NCBI GenBank assembly: GCA_024305405.1
Contig: JAKNDB010000088.1
Span: 1,444,001 to 1,508,000 of the forward strand
Length of the DNA stretch: 64,000 bases
Direction of reading: 5' to 3'
Origin: Dirofilaria immitis
Taxonomy: Eukaryota; Nematoda; Chromadorea; Rhabditida; Onchocercidae
The notes beneath the pieces are model-generated. The model was given only the letters and a program-made list of their open reading frames with translations, was not told the origin of the DNA and searched no databases. Position numbers and translations under genes: made by a program. Positions within the stretch are counted from its first letter, which is position 1. The number at the start of each line of letters is the position of its first letter. Below, in pieces: positions 51,663 through 63,387 of the stretch.

Positions 51663-53160
51663 TTTTCATATTCCATAATAATTTTCAAATTGTTAAGATC
51701 TCGTAAATCGTATGTTTATAATTTTGCGTATTCAATAAATGGATTTAATTATTTTAAAATTTATGATTGATATATCAAAAAATGAAATCATTTTTAGCAT
51801 TTGAGCAATTCTAACAATATACAACATTCAGGAATATTTCATTCAGATTGTTGCATATCGGATATTGAAGGTTACCAGTATTTTAAGGCCCAATATTTTT
51901 AAAGTTTGCAACGATGGATCCTTATCAATTGTAATGCTTAAAATTAGATACCTGAATTAATGTTTCGTGAAATAAATCATTTTTAATATCTCCTATAATT
52001 ATAATGAATTTATATCTTAAACAGATAATAAAGGTATATTAATTCATATTATGTTAAATTTGTTGCAGGAAAATGAAGAATTTTATTCGTCAAAAATTGT
52101 ACAATCAATCTGATATTCTTTCGTTAAATTTCTTCTATTTTCTTAATTATTTGTAAAATATTTTTAGCTTGTTAATTACTAAATTCTTTGTTTCCTATTG
52201 TCAAGATTTTCGGCGAAATTTTCGTGTCATCACTAAACCTGTTAAAATTTCATCTTTCATCTATGAAAAAAGGATTGGTTTTTGATTATTGAAAAATTCG
52301 AATGGGTTAAATTATATCGATTTGAATATAAATGGATGATAATGTATCGTAAAATTTGGTTAGCTTTCAATAAAAAATTTTGCATCTGATTAAATGTTGT
52401 TTACATTAAGCATATATGTGTGTATGTATTATTAAATGAGATACCTGTCTCCGATTGATTATCAAAATATATATTTATATTGATGGTTTTGTTCGAGAAT
52501 GATATATTACTGTTTCTCATGTTATCTATTACATTCTATAATTTGCATGCATAATTTAAAAATATAATATTAGCGTTATGTAACCAGTATTATATTGGAA
52601 ATGATAAAGTTTTACAAATTTTTTTGTTGCTACAAATAATCAGTTTAGTACGATTACTTAAAAGAAATGTTAATTAATGGTAATTGAATTTGGATAAGAA
52701 AGAATTTTACTGAAACGCTGAATTATTTACAAATGGGGTTATTTTTTTGTGCAAATAAATAATTTGTTAAGAATAGTTGTAGAAGAAAAGTGCAAATTAT
52801 TGAAGGCATAAAATGTTTTCCTTGTGTATGTATACATAAATATATGATCTGAAATTAAAATGAACCAAATAAATAAATTGGAATAAAAAATTGATTCATT
52901 CTTAATTCATATTTTTGTATTACTCCATTTCCATTATTTTCCATCTTTGTTGCTATCAATTTGAAAATGGTCAGCTTTTTTTCAACAAAATTTGTAATAT
53001 AATCTTGTCGTGTATTATGTATATGTAAAATATAGGGAATGAAATAAATATTTAGATGATGGATAATTGATACATTTGATTTCCTAATTCAAATCATAAA
53101 TATATGCTTTCAATAAAATTGATCGAAACATTTTTGTACGTATAAAAAGAACATTTATCA
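51663..53160. other. AT-rich intergenic DNA
   Basis: No gene recognised. A weak fold at about 51850-51925 has short pairing blocks but too many unpaired bases to call. Confidence 0.4.
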
Positions 53161-53182
53161 ATTATCATTATCGGTATTATTG

Positions 53183-53254
53183 TTATCAGGCCGTAAGGGT
53201 ACAATTTGACTATTGTATGTTATCGGGGCCTGAAAATTATAACAACTGTTAGCC
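53183..53254 (+). other. Possible hairpin, weak microRNA candidate
   Basis: TCAGGCC (from 53186) pairs with GGCCTGA, and TACAAT pairs with ATTGTA around the loop TTGACT. The internal loop between these stems is large and unequal, so it is weaker than the four hairpins at 48.7-51.7 kb. Confidence 0.3.
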
Positions 53255-53379
53255 AAAATATAAAGTGATTTAGCTAATAAATATGAAAAGTGTAATTAGT
53301 TAGCGTAGATAATTGGTATATCTAACTTTTGTATGTGGGAAATATGTACTGTTGCTATCGTTATTGTTGATTGTTACCA

Positions 53380-53412
53380 TTATTTGTTATTATTATTATC
53401 ATTATTTATTAC

Positions 53413-53445
<33 letters not shown>

Positions 53446-53475
53446 CATTATTATTATTATTATTATTATTTTATT
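53380..53475. repeat. TTA microsatellite
   Basis: About 90 bp of (TTA)n with few interruptions. Confidence 0.95.
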
Positions 53476-53704
53476 GTTAGTCATTATTATCAGCCTTGAA
53501 AATATGATCTGGCCATGATAAATAAGCCAATAAATATGAAAACTGTAATTATTCGCAAAGCAAGTATTTTCAAATTAAACTAAAGAATAGCAAGAGTCAG
53601 GATCAGAAACTATTAATTCGAACATTTGCAATATTTTATTAAAAATTAATTCGAGAAAAATAAGATAAAATGAATATTGTTCTTACATAAAAATGGCTAA
53701 TTAT

Positions 53705-53890
53705 TAGTTAGCATGAAAAAGTATACGTGGGATTTTTTTAACACTCATATTTGTTTACTCATATGGAAAGGAAGAAGTTAGATCAAAAAGTACGTGGAAT
53801 TTCAAAAACTGTCATATTATTAACTTGTACGAGACGGGGTTACGTGAGAAAATACGTGAAATTTTGGAAACTGTCGTACTGTTTGAGAAA
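53705..53890. repeat. Three diverged TACGTG-containing blocks
   Basis: Blocks reading (A)TACGTGxAATTT followed by an AACTGTC-type string occur near 53712, 53794 and 53858. Spacing is uneven, so they may be an old tandem repeat or regulatory sites. Confidence 0.4.
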
Positions 53891-54124
53891 TATTTAATAG
53901 AGTTGTACTTAATTTTCTTCTGATTCAATTAATTTTTTTATCATTATTGATATTGAGAGATGTTAATCATTTAATTTTAATTTATACTCAATTCCTTCAG
54001 TTTAATTATTTTCCTGAATTAAAAGTAAAAATTTTGAGAGTACGATATGGGTAGAAAATATATATTTTATTGTCAAAAGAAAGTTTCATTTATATTATTT
54101 TTACACAATCATTAAATGAATTAA

Positions 54125-57100
54125 TTAATTAGACCATAATAAATTAGTTCTTATATCAATAGCTGGTCTTCGACCTGATCGTTTGAATTGTTCTTTAAAT
54201 TTCTCACCAACTATTACACGGAACATTTCATAGCATCGACCCTGAAATTAAAATTAAAATTAATTATTTTGAAGAATGATTTTCCTAAAAATTTAAGTAT
54301 GAGACAATTTTATTTATTTTCCATTTCATTTGATATATTTGAGTATCATTTGTATCAGAAAAGCTAAAAAAAAAAGATAAAATGTTTGCTTTTAATATAC
54401 TGTATTCGATAACTGATAAGAATTATGAGATATTCAATTATAGAAATGGTTGAACTAAAAATTTGCAAATTTGGAAAATTTTTCCAAATTGTTTTCGTTA
54501 CTTTTTAATAAATTATTTCAAATAAATTTTTCGTAAACTTTATAATCTTAGTATTTTGGAATTTGTTTTTACGCTCAATTTTTCATTTTCATTTAGATTT
54601 TATTTTTGATGATTTCCTAATTTCAAATTTGCTCTAGCAATTTTTTTGTCTTAAGAAGTGCAAATGAAGTGAATGAATAATTTCAAATTAGTGGATAATA
54701 AATATAATTCAATTAATGGTTTTATTTGTATTTGATGAAATTATTTGAATTGTTTTCTCGATGAATCGATCAGATTTGGATCAATTAGATCTGTTGATAA
54801 TGGCAATAATGTTACTAATAATGATTGTGATGATAGTGATGATAATGATGATTTGTATTAACAGCTATGACTATTTGTTCAGCTGTTATGAGTTACTAAA
54901 AAATTATTTAAAAAAAAAGGAAAACGAAACAGAAATAGAAGGAAAAAGCGTATGATCTTTACGTACAATACTCTGTATCACCTTATCGTTATCATAAAAC
55001 CAAGTAAAAACCAAGTTCATCTTAAGTAATATCATCAATAGTAAAAATCAAATAATTGTGGACAATTTTGGATTTTCGCAATAAATTTCAATATGGATAA
55101 AAGCTAAATTTTATCTTTTCAGTTAAGCTTAAAATAAAACTAATTAATTAATTAATTTTGAATAAAACAAGATGTAATTTTAAATAAACTGGACTTCACT
55201 TATTTTCATCAATAATTTTGCTCATCGTAATTTAATAAATTAAAAATTAATCCAATTTAAAAAAGTTTTGAATAAATTCCACCAGTTTCATTAAGAATTG
55301 GGAAAAAATTTAATTTTAAATTGCATTTAAAATGAATTTTGAACAGCAAACCTTTTAGCAGTTTTCTCATTAATAATTGCCAAAATTGCTAGATGAAATA
55401 ATGCTAAGTTTAAAAAAATAGAAATTAATTAAACAACCTGAAAATTGGTTTTCTTTCGTAAATTACCACTTATGCAAATTTGACGAAATAATTTTGTAAT
55501 AAAAGCGCTGCACGTCGGACAGGAACCATCAAAACAATGATAGGCACATTGATGGCGTATGCAATGATTAATTTCGGTAAAATTGAAATTTGATTGTTCA
55601 ATACATTTCGTTGCACAATTTACTAAAGTTGAACATTCACCTGGAATTGTAATAAATTTTAAAATTTTAATTTTTTTGTTCGTTTTTTTCTTTCTTTCCT
55701 TTTTCATCTCTTTCCACAATCTTTTTTTTCTTCTATACCGATTATGCTTTCTGTCAATGGTTTTTCCCGATAATTCTTATATTTACTAAGTGAAATTTTT
55801 CTCCGATTAATTTATTATTATCCTTTTCTCTCACATACCTGTATTTCTACTTTCCCTGGAAGAATGGTTGGAATTGTCGCTGAAATCGCGAGAACCAGAA
55901 AACTAATTTACTATGCAATGTAGAATGTAATCTAAAATTATCCACCCATTGCGTAAATAAACTCTAAAATAAAGAGCTCAATTTCACACGCGCTAACAAA
56001 GGCACTATTTCTTCTAGTCTCAGAATTGCAGAAGAAGATCCTGAGCATCAAAGCCATTGTAAGGTACACGCTTCAGCAAAGAGATTGGAAACCATATCAG
56101 GCGTTATTTATCTCCTTTTTCCTCTGAGTTGTTTTGTCGTCACTTAGATCGACTGATTGATATCATTGAATTTATACTATTGTTCTTATAATTGATGTGT
56201 TCGTTGATGTATTATCAAATTTATCGTAACAAAGGTTTAGTTACGTAAGTATGAGGTGCTATCATTGAAAGGCAAAAAGAACCCTCGATTTATGTCACGG
56301 TTAAAGAAGATCGGAAACAAATTTGGTCCAACCAGCCGGATTTGAACCATTGACCTAAGGATATGTCAAGAAAGATACGATTTAAGCATGTGTCAGAAAG
56401 AAACGGCTTATTCGGGTCAGCTTATAACAAAACTCGAAAATGAAAATGAAAAAAAAGAAATATGAGTGTAAAGGAGACAAGAAAGGAAAGTTTTTTCTCA
56501 TATGTATCAGAAAATTTTTGCAGCGTATTGTAAGCACTGCAGGAAAAGTTATGGAATAAGTAGAGCGGATCAAGCACCGAGGATTAGGTCATGATAGAAC
56601 AGTGGAATGGCGAGAACGAAGAAATCTAACATTAAGAAACAAATAATAGTGTTAGACGGTATAATATCCGAGACTAATAATTTGGAGGTAGAATAGAAAG
56701 AATTATTACGTTTAGCAAAAGATGATGAATGGGAGAATGATGTTATATTATATGAGGATTACTTGTACGAAGAAGACTGCCTTTTTGACACAAGACATAA
56801 GATTTATTGTCAAAGAGCTTCACTGTTTATGGAATTAAATAGAATGAATGAAGCGTTCATAGAAACTAAAGGAAAATGTGGAAAAACAGAAAATGAATCA
56901 GCAGCAATAGAAGGGGAAAAGAAGAGCCTAGAAGATTTAAATTGTAAAGCTGATCATTACTAGTAAACCCCGATTTTAAGCCATAGAATTTGATGGTAAT
57001 CCGAAATGTGAGGTAAGGTTATTAGTCAGTTTGAAGAATCGATTCACAAGAGAATGAATTTGACGCCAACACAGAAATTCATGCATCTGTTAAACAGTCT

Positions 57101-60100
57101 GAAGAAAGATGCAAGAGAATAAATAAGTTACCTCAAGGTAATTAATGAAAATAACCCGCTAGCTATGGAGAATTTGTATGAATGATATGGCGACAAAAAA
57201 ATTAAAAGGACTTTATAAAAGTCTAGAAAGAGATGGTCAAACAAAGAGCCATTTGAATGAATGATAAGAGACCTTCTGAACTTATTATCCCAACTAAAAG
57301 GACTAGAATATAGAAATAATACAACTGGATGTGATGATAACAGAAAACTTGGTTAAGGACTGAGAAAAAGAAATTCAGAAATCCACAGTGGATGTTGGAA
57401 CACATTATCAAAAATTTTAAAGAAAAAAAGAAAGTTATTATTAAGAAAAACTACTGATAAAAGGCCTAATAGAGAGATCAAAATTACAGCAGGCAAAATA
57501 ATATGGAAGAGGTTACTCGAACTGGAAAAATAGCATCATACGTACGATATTTTGCTCAAAAGTAAAATGAGCAGTTGATATATCCTAACAGATCACATAA
57601 AAAGCGAAGTAATCGATTACATTACATTTTTGTAAAAATAACCACTAAAATGACAAAGGTGATATATAACCTACTGCGAATGAAAGAAAGGTTGATGAAA
57701 TTAGGACTGTGTGAATTATGTATGGAGAAATGTCACTTGCAACAGACCTGCGCAAAAAACTAAAATGTTGTAATTGCGGATCGAGCCATGACTGTGCTTG
57801 GTAACAATCATTACAAATCAAGGAAAGTAAGAATTATAAAAGTGGTAAAGGATCAAAGGAAGCCAAAGGGTAGTGGTGGCTACGGTTACCAACGATGGCA
57901 TTCGGGCAGTGTATATGATGTGTAAAGAAGTAAGGTTAATCAGTCCAAATGAATCAGAAAAAACAGCAAAGGCATTAATTTTCTTTGACACATGTAGTGA
58001 TTGTAACTATGTAACAGAACCAATAGCAAATAAACTGAAATTAAAACAAACATCTCCAAGAGAGGATGTGTTAATAGGGCACAAGGAAATGTAGAAGGCG
58101 AAGGATAACTTTCGGAGTTCAAACACTGGCTGGAAATGTGGAGAACATACAGCATGCTGTTGATCCAATATTCGAACATATATCGTATATGGTAAACTAT
58201 GAAAGTGAGAAGCTTATAGCAGGGAAATGGGGAAAGCCAATTGTATTACTATGGATGGAAAGGATTGCGGATTTATTCAATCGTAATTCCATAAAGCACC
58301 AATCAGGAAGAATAGTTATGGAAACAGAAGCAGGAGTGTTCACAGATAAGTGGAAGGTGATACAAGATAGAGGATGCAGGAAGAGAAAATGATGAGTCAA
58401 TAAAGTTAAAGCATTTGCAAACAAAACAAAAAGGAATCGCAAATGCACATGAATCAGATTGAGCAAACGTAAAGATTAGAAAAAATTGGGATTAAGGATT
58501 TAATGACGGAAAGATTGAAAATCCTTTGAAGCATTTCCAAAAATCACTCATTACGGAGAACGAAGAAAGATGAGTTGTAGATTGGCCATGGAAGAAACCA
58601 GAGATCACGCTAGCGAAGGAATATGGACTAGCACAGAGATGCCCACGATCTACAATACGAAGACTAAAGTCTCCAGAATTATTGGAACGTTACGATGAAT
58701 ATTTTAAAAATTTGTTAGAAAAAGTAAAAAATCAAAATTAAATATCACGAGTATTTTAACAGCCTCACCAGGCGGTAACACCTCAGAAATTCACCAGAAA
58801 GCTGAGTTGTATTTGACGCATCAGCAAAGACAAATGAAGGTCTATCATTAAATGAACGCCTGTATAAGGAAACAGCTATTAAACATGGTATTACCATGTT
58901 TAATAAAAATCCTTTTACGAGCCAGGCAAAGACGTTATCTGGTGATAATTGATCTGGAGAAAGCATTTTTGCCAGTCAGCCTAAAACAGAAAGAGATGTC
59001 GCTAGGTTTTCTGGCTGAAAGATAAATCGAAAGGCAACTCAAGAAATCCTAATTACTTCTCGCTTCGCATGAGTTCCCTTCGGCGTAGTATCATCTCCTT
59101 TCTCTTGGCCGCTGTCATTAGATATCTACTGAGTAAATTATCAATGGAAATTGCAAAGAACCTCTACATTGATAATGTTATGCTAACCTCAGAAAGTGAG
59201 TTAGAAAATACTAGAAAAGCAAAGGAAACAAAAATCTTTCTTTAAGAAAGTCAAGATGCATTTGAGAGAATTCCATGCAAATCACGAAATTAATGCAGAC
59301 CAGGAGCAAAAACTGACAAGAATAAAATTGCTAGGCAACGCTTAGGATAGATGAATTTAACTGGAACTAAAAGATTCCAGAAGGAGGACTCTAGACTATA
59401 TATTACAGTTCTATGCTGCCAAATATTACAGTTCTATGCTGCTATTTACAGTCATTAGGACTATTGTGTCCAACCATATTCCTATGGAAATTATGGTTCA
59501 AGAATTATAGAAGAAAGTATATCCTGGAATGAGAAACTATATCCTGAAGAAATAAGAGCTGCTTCAAAAGGCATTTAACTAACACAATATCATAAGGACG
59601 CCATAAGAATGTTCCGAGATACATGTGTTTGTGGATGCATGCCTCTGAAAGAGCTGTGTATGTGCACGCAGAAGCAGTAGAATGGCATGCAAGCCATACG
59701 TGATATACGGAAAAACAGGATTGGTTGCAAAACGAGAAAGTAGAAACCAATTCATCAGTATTCCTCGATTGAAGTTGCTCGCCGTTATAATTGGAGTAAG
59801 AGAGCTGGAATTCATTAAACAAGAAATTGTGTAGAGAAAGCATACTTATGGATGGATAGCGCTTGTGTTTTGCACTGGCTAAGAAAACTGATGGTAGGAT
59901 CCGATATACCTCAAACAAAATTGATGAAATAAAATGATGTAGAGAAATTGCTTTCCATCATGTAAGATCAAACAATAATCCAGCAGACCACGCTTCACGA
60001 GATTCTTCCCAGAAAAATTGAAACACAACTGATTCGGTTAAATGATCCGTCGTGGTTGTGGGAACCGAAGAAAAATTGAGGATATAGTCATAGAAGAAAA

Positions 60101-63100
60101 TATCATGGATGTGTGTATGAGTATAGGATTGATGGAAGAAGCGATACAATCAGAGAAATTTACGGCGTTGAGACACGGTTCTTATCCCTACCTAAGTTAA
60201 TAGGAGCGGTACTGTACGTCCTATGATTTCTCGCGAAGGTTTCGAAAGAAAAGATAAAGAATTTGAAGAAGTTCCCAAGAGAGAATTTCAATACGATAAG
60301 GCAATACAACTGGTAGTCAAGATAGTACAGTTAAACATAAAGCAAAAGGAAATAGAGCATTATCGTTTAAGAAAAGATCGGAATGGAATCCATAGATGCT
60401 TGAGAGACTTAGATGGACAGTGCCTCAGACTGAGGATTTCCCATATTTTATCAGTGAAGGAAATCAAGCAGAATTGATTGTTAAGCATTACCATTACAAA
60501 TTATTTCATGCGAGCGTACATTACACTTGGCGTAAGATTAGGCAACTGTCGTGGATCATGGACGGACGATTATATATTAAGATAATCTTAAGAAAAATTT
60601 GCAAAGTTGCTCTACGTGAATGGCTAAGCAATTTGAACAACCAGACTTTCCTCTTTACCCAACTGCTAGAGTTATTATGGCAACGCGACCGTTTGAAACA
60701 ATTGGTGTCCAGTTATAACCAAATGATGAATGCTCCGTTTACATGCTTGGTCGAGTAATGAATCTTGGAAGTAATGCAAACTAAGTCTACTGAACAATTC
60801 GTACAAACTTTCCGAAGATTTATAAATTTAAGGAATCAAGCAAAACATATAATTTCCGACAATTCCAAGAATCTTATACCCTCTAAGGTGCTGGTAGAAT
60901 TGAATACAGCAGAAAGCGAAACGATGGAAAGAATTTATTATATCAAGCGTTCCATGGCAGGAGGCGTTTGTGAAACAATGGTCGGAGTGGTGAGGATCTC
61001 TGAGAAAAGCCATAGGTACAAAGTTCCTTAACGATGGAGAATTAATAACTCTAGTTACTGAACTTGAAGCGATTACCAAAGACCTGTGATAGATTGAAGA
61101 AATAATATATTTTGAGACTTGGAGGTTTTTTGAATCCAAACTCAGCTCATGGAGGACAATTAAGAGAAAGAAAGCCTTACTGCAGGGATGAGGCGATATA
61201 CGGAAATCAGTATATGGATACATGCAAGAGATTTGATCATTAATAGAAAATTTGGCGAGACAAACATCTAGAACAGTTAAAAACGAGCTTAACAAGTATC
61301 AAGGATCTCGCAACCTGATTCGATGAAAACCAAAAATTGATGAACTATTGCTGTTGAAAAAGATTATCACAGAAATACCTGGAAAATAGAAAGAGTCGAT
61401 AGACTTATAAGAGGTGAAGACGGTGTATGTTGAATCTTGGCTATAAGAATTCCTAATGGAAATACGATAAGGAGAGCAGTAAGGTTTCTCCTTTGGAGAT
61501 CTCGGACACAGAACAAGGTTCGGACAATCGCTGGCCTCAGGAATCACGCTGAAAGCGCGAAGAAGCTCCTTCGATAAACGAATTTGTATATAGATTCTTA
61601 AGATAATTTTTTAGAAATTTTGGTCAAGAGATTGGAAATTATATTAGCTATCATGTTTATGCGCTCCAAATACTCGATGATCTGGTGACCTCAAGACTGA
61701 TCTCAATGGCCCGAAAAATTCTAATTAATAGCATGATTTTGGCTTCCATTCCGAGGTCACTTGGATGCCATATCTTTGGATCGCCCCTTTCCTTGAGTCA
61801 TGTATCGCTACTAGAACTGTATATTGTATTATTGATATTATAATTGTTGTGTTCGTTGATGTCTTATCAAATTTATCGTAATAAAGGTTTAATTATCCAA
61901 GTTTGAAATGCTATCACTGAAGGACAGAAAGAACCCTCAATTTTTGTTATGATTAAAGAAGATCGGCGACAGGAATGACTGGATAATTTTAGCAATAAAT
62001 TGGAATTAAATGGTATTTAAATAATTATACAAAAAGTACTTAGTCATACAAATAGAAAACAAATCTTTTTTCTTCAAAATATTAGTTTCAATTATTATAT
62101 CCAATTTATCATTTAGCATCAATTTCATCTTTACATCCCAAATTTAATAGTTTTTCGCTAATAATTCCAATTCTGATAACAGTATAATAATAATAATTTG
62201 TTGGATATCAATGGATTAATTTATTATTTCTCATATTTTAATTAATAGAAACAACAAATAATTGGGTAAATTAATATAAAATGGATCAGCTGACTAATTT
62301 ATTGCCTACTATAATTCAATTAATTGAAATAAAATGAAATTTTAATCAGAACTGAATTAATATAAAATTACTAACTTGTCGAAGATCGTTGATTACCGGA
62401 TAAAACATCAATCAACTGTCCCTTACTTGCTTGACAAAGCGGACATTCATTACATTCATTAAAACAACCTGTTGCAAATATACAACTATAATCGATACCT
62501 TTATCAAAATCATTGTATATTTGTTTGCTTAACAATGAACCATCAATTCCACCGTTAATATATGGTATCTGTTAATAAAATCCTGATTAAATTTGATAAA
62601 TTATTGACTTTTCCAAAAAAAAAAACAATTCAATATTTAAAAGAAAATTTCTGTAAAAATTATAGCATTACCTAATTATAGTAATAAAAAAATTACAGTA
62701 TATATTAATTATTTAATATTCGTTCTCTTTCCACTTTCTTTTTTATCCAATTTTTAACAAGTGATTTTAAATTTTAAATATTTCTTATGCACGAATATTT
62801 TTTGCTGCAGCAGTAGTGATAGTAAGGATTATAATAAAAATAATAATAACAAAAATGATAATAAGTAATAATAATAATAATAATAATAATGATAATAATA
62901 ATAGTAATAGTGTAGTAATAATGTTAATAATAATATTAATAATAATAACAATAATAATAATGATAATAATAATGATATTATCATTGTTGTTAGTTTGAGA
63001 AGAAAATTATTTTCTAATTAATTATTCTTTCTAATAAATCATCTAGAGGAAAGTTATTATCGATTATTATTATTAGATCAATTCCCATCTATTACTTCTT

Positions 63101-63387
63101 TTTTCTCATTTTTTTCTAATTAATAAAAATTACAATATTTTAAACAAATATTTTTAAAATTCATCAAAAACTCTTAACAGTCTAATTCAATAAAAAAGAA
63201 AAAGAAAATCGAAAACAGAAAATAAAATAAAATAAAATAATTTAAATATAATACTTACCTGAAGACAATTGTTGCTATTAATACAAGTCAATAATTGATG
63301 ACAATTTTGAACGATTGTTCGATTAGCTATGATTGAGATAATAGGAAAAAGAAGGATGAAATCAGTAATAATGTGTAAATTAAGCAT
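54125..63387 (-). CDS. Secreted 18-cysteine protein with two related modules, 4 exons
   Basis: Minus-strand exons in coding order: 63387-63259, 62568-62376, 55640-55438, 54241-54125 (TAA). Lengths and phases close exactly without correction, giving 213 aa. All introns are GT-AG; the first donor is GTAAGT. Residues 1 to about 22 (ITDFILLFPIISIIA) look like a signal peptide. The mature part has 18 Cys and no membrane segment. Exons 1-2 hold C-x5-C-x5-C and C-x5-C-x3-C-x2-C-x2-C; exons 3-4 hold C-x5-C-x3-C and C-x4-C-x3-C-x4-C-x2-C, plus two more Cys. The two halves therefore share a framework and probably arose by duplication. I do not recognise the family. Intron 2 is about 6.7 kb and contains a BEL/Pao element on the opposite strand. 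Exon-level confidence is high because of the phase match; function is unknown. Confidence 0.8.
54242..55437 (-). other. Intron 3 of the secreted cysteine-rich gene
   Basis: AT-rich intron with GATGATAATGATG-like runs near 54800-54855. A plus-strand ORF at 54761-54955 overlaps this run and is not supported. Confidence 0.6.
55875..56319 (+). repeat. 5' LTR of the BEL/Pao element
   Basis: Starts TGTCGCTGAAATCGCGA and ends GAAGATCGGAAACA. The last 145 bp align clearly to the 3' LTR; the middle aligns weakly with gaps (for example around CCATATC). Length is 445 bp. Confidence 0.8.
56324..56362 (+). other. Primer-binding site, extended match to a tRNA 3' half (tRNA-Tyr-like)
   Basis: It begins TGGTCC four bases after the LTR. 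Its reverse complement ends in CCA and reads back through a normal T-loop (GGTTCAAATCC) and on to CCTTAGGTC, which I recognise from the variable/anticodon region of metazoan tRNA-Tyr. The T-stem shows mismatches, so a full tRNA gene is not present. The tRNA assignment is from memory. Confidence 0.65.
56607..57835 (+). pseudogene. gag remnant of the BEL/Pao element
   Basis: A start at 56607 (MARTKKSNIKKQIIVLDGI) opens a charged, coiled-coil-like region that is soon broken by stops. The longest surviving piece is 56763-56963. Near 57710-57800 two frames together show CELCMEKCHLQQTC followed by CCNCGSSHDC, the Cys-rich knuckles at the end of BEL/Pao gag. The frame changes at an A6 run (57756-57761) between them. 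Confidence 0.65.
57870..58100 (+). pseudogene. Aspartic protease remnant of the BEL/Pao element
   Basis: ALIFFDTCSDCNYVTEPIAN fits the BEL/Pao protease core (FDSGSQ.S.I...LA). The active-site triplet, normally D-S/T-G, reads D-T-C here, so the enzyme would be inactive even in an open frame. The ORF ends at a stop in 58092-58094. Confidence 0.75.
58560..59260 (+). pseudogene. Reverse transcriptase remnant of the BEL/Pao element
   Basis: Conserved blocks appear in order in shifting frames: the VFDAS...SLNE.LY block (about 58810-58870), the palm block LVIIDLEKAFL (about 58936-58970, first catalytic Asp kept), a block like LLAAVIRYLL (about 59106-59135) and LYIDNVML, the YxDN catalytic box (about 59163-59187). 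Frameshifts lie between them. Confidence 0.8.
59540..59940 (+). pseudogene. RNase H-region remnant of the BEL/Pao element
   Basis: The block ISIPRLKLLAVIIGVRELEF (about 59755-59815) matches the IPRLELMAALIGVR motif of BEL/Pao RNase H regions. LCFALAKKTDGRIRYTSNKI, in another frame, follows at about 59865-59925. Stops interrupt it. Confidence 0.7.
60400..61030 (+). pseudogene. Integrase remnant of the BEL/Pao element
   Basis: The H-H-C-C zinc region is visible as IVKHYHYKLFHASVHYTW and RQLSWI.DGR (about 60478-60575), followed in other frames by the PDFPLYPTARV linker (about 60641-60675). The core contains QFVQTFRRFINLRNQ and ISDNSKN, which keeps the catalytic D of the D,D,E triad. A second frame holds STEQFVQTF. 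Stops after 60758 and 61031 break it. Confidence 0.8.
61544..61971 (+). repeat. 3' LTR of the BEL/Pao element
   Basis: Starts TCACGCTGAAAGCGCGA, aligned with the TGTCGCTGAAATCGCGA start of the 5' LTR, so the TG end is mutated. It ends GAAGATCGGCGACA. Length is 428 bp. A 5-bp target duplication GGAAT follows. Confidence 0.8.
62816..62990. repeat. AAT microsatellite in intron 1 of the secreted gene
   Basis: About 170 bp of imperfect AAT with GAT and AAC variants. Confidence 0.95.

Larger units (their letters stand above)
55875..61971 (+). mobile_element. BEL/Pao LTR retrotransposon, structurally complete but dead
   Basis: Two LTRs flank gag and pol remnants in the order gag, protease, reverse transcriptase, RNase H, integrase, which is the BEL/Pao order. 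The outer ends are a perfect 6-bp inverted repeat (TGTCGC at the 5' end, GCGACA at the 3' end). A 5-bp target duplication GGAAT lies at 55870-55874 and 61972-61976. Many stops and frame changes interrupt the coding region. The LTRs differ at roughly one base in seven over their last 145 bp by eye, so the insertion is old. It sits in intron 2 of the secreted cysteine-rich gene, antisense to it. Confidence 0.9.

Noticed and set aside
56324..56400. A full tRNA gene on the minus strand
   Set aside because: Only the 3' half is present. No matching 5' acceptor strand or D-arm follows, and the location right after an LTR fits a primer-binding site.
58197..59918. Minus-strand ORFs inside the BEL/Pao element
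   Set aside because: They are shadows of the plus-strand pol remnants, whose conserved blocks appear in order on the other strand.
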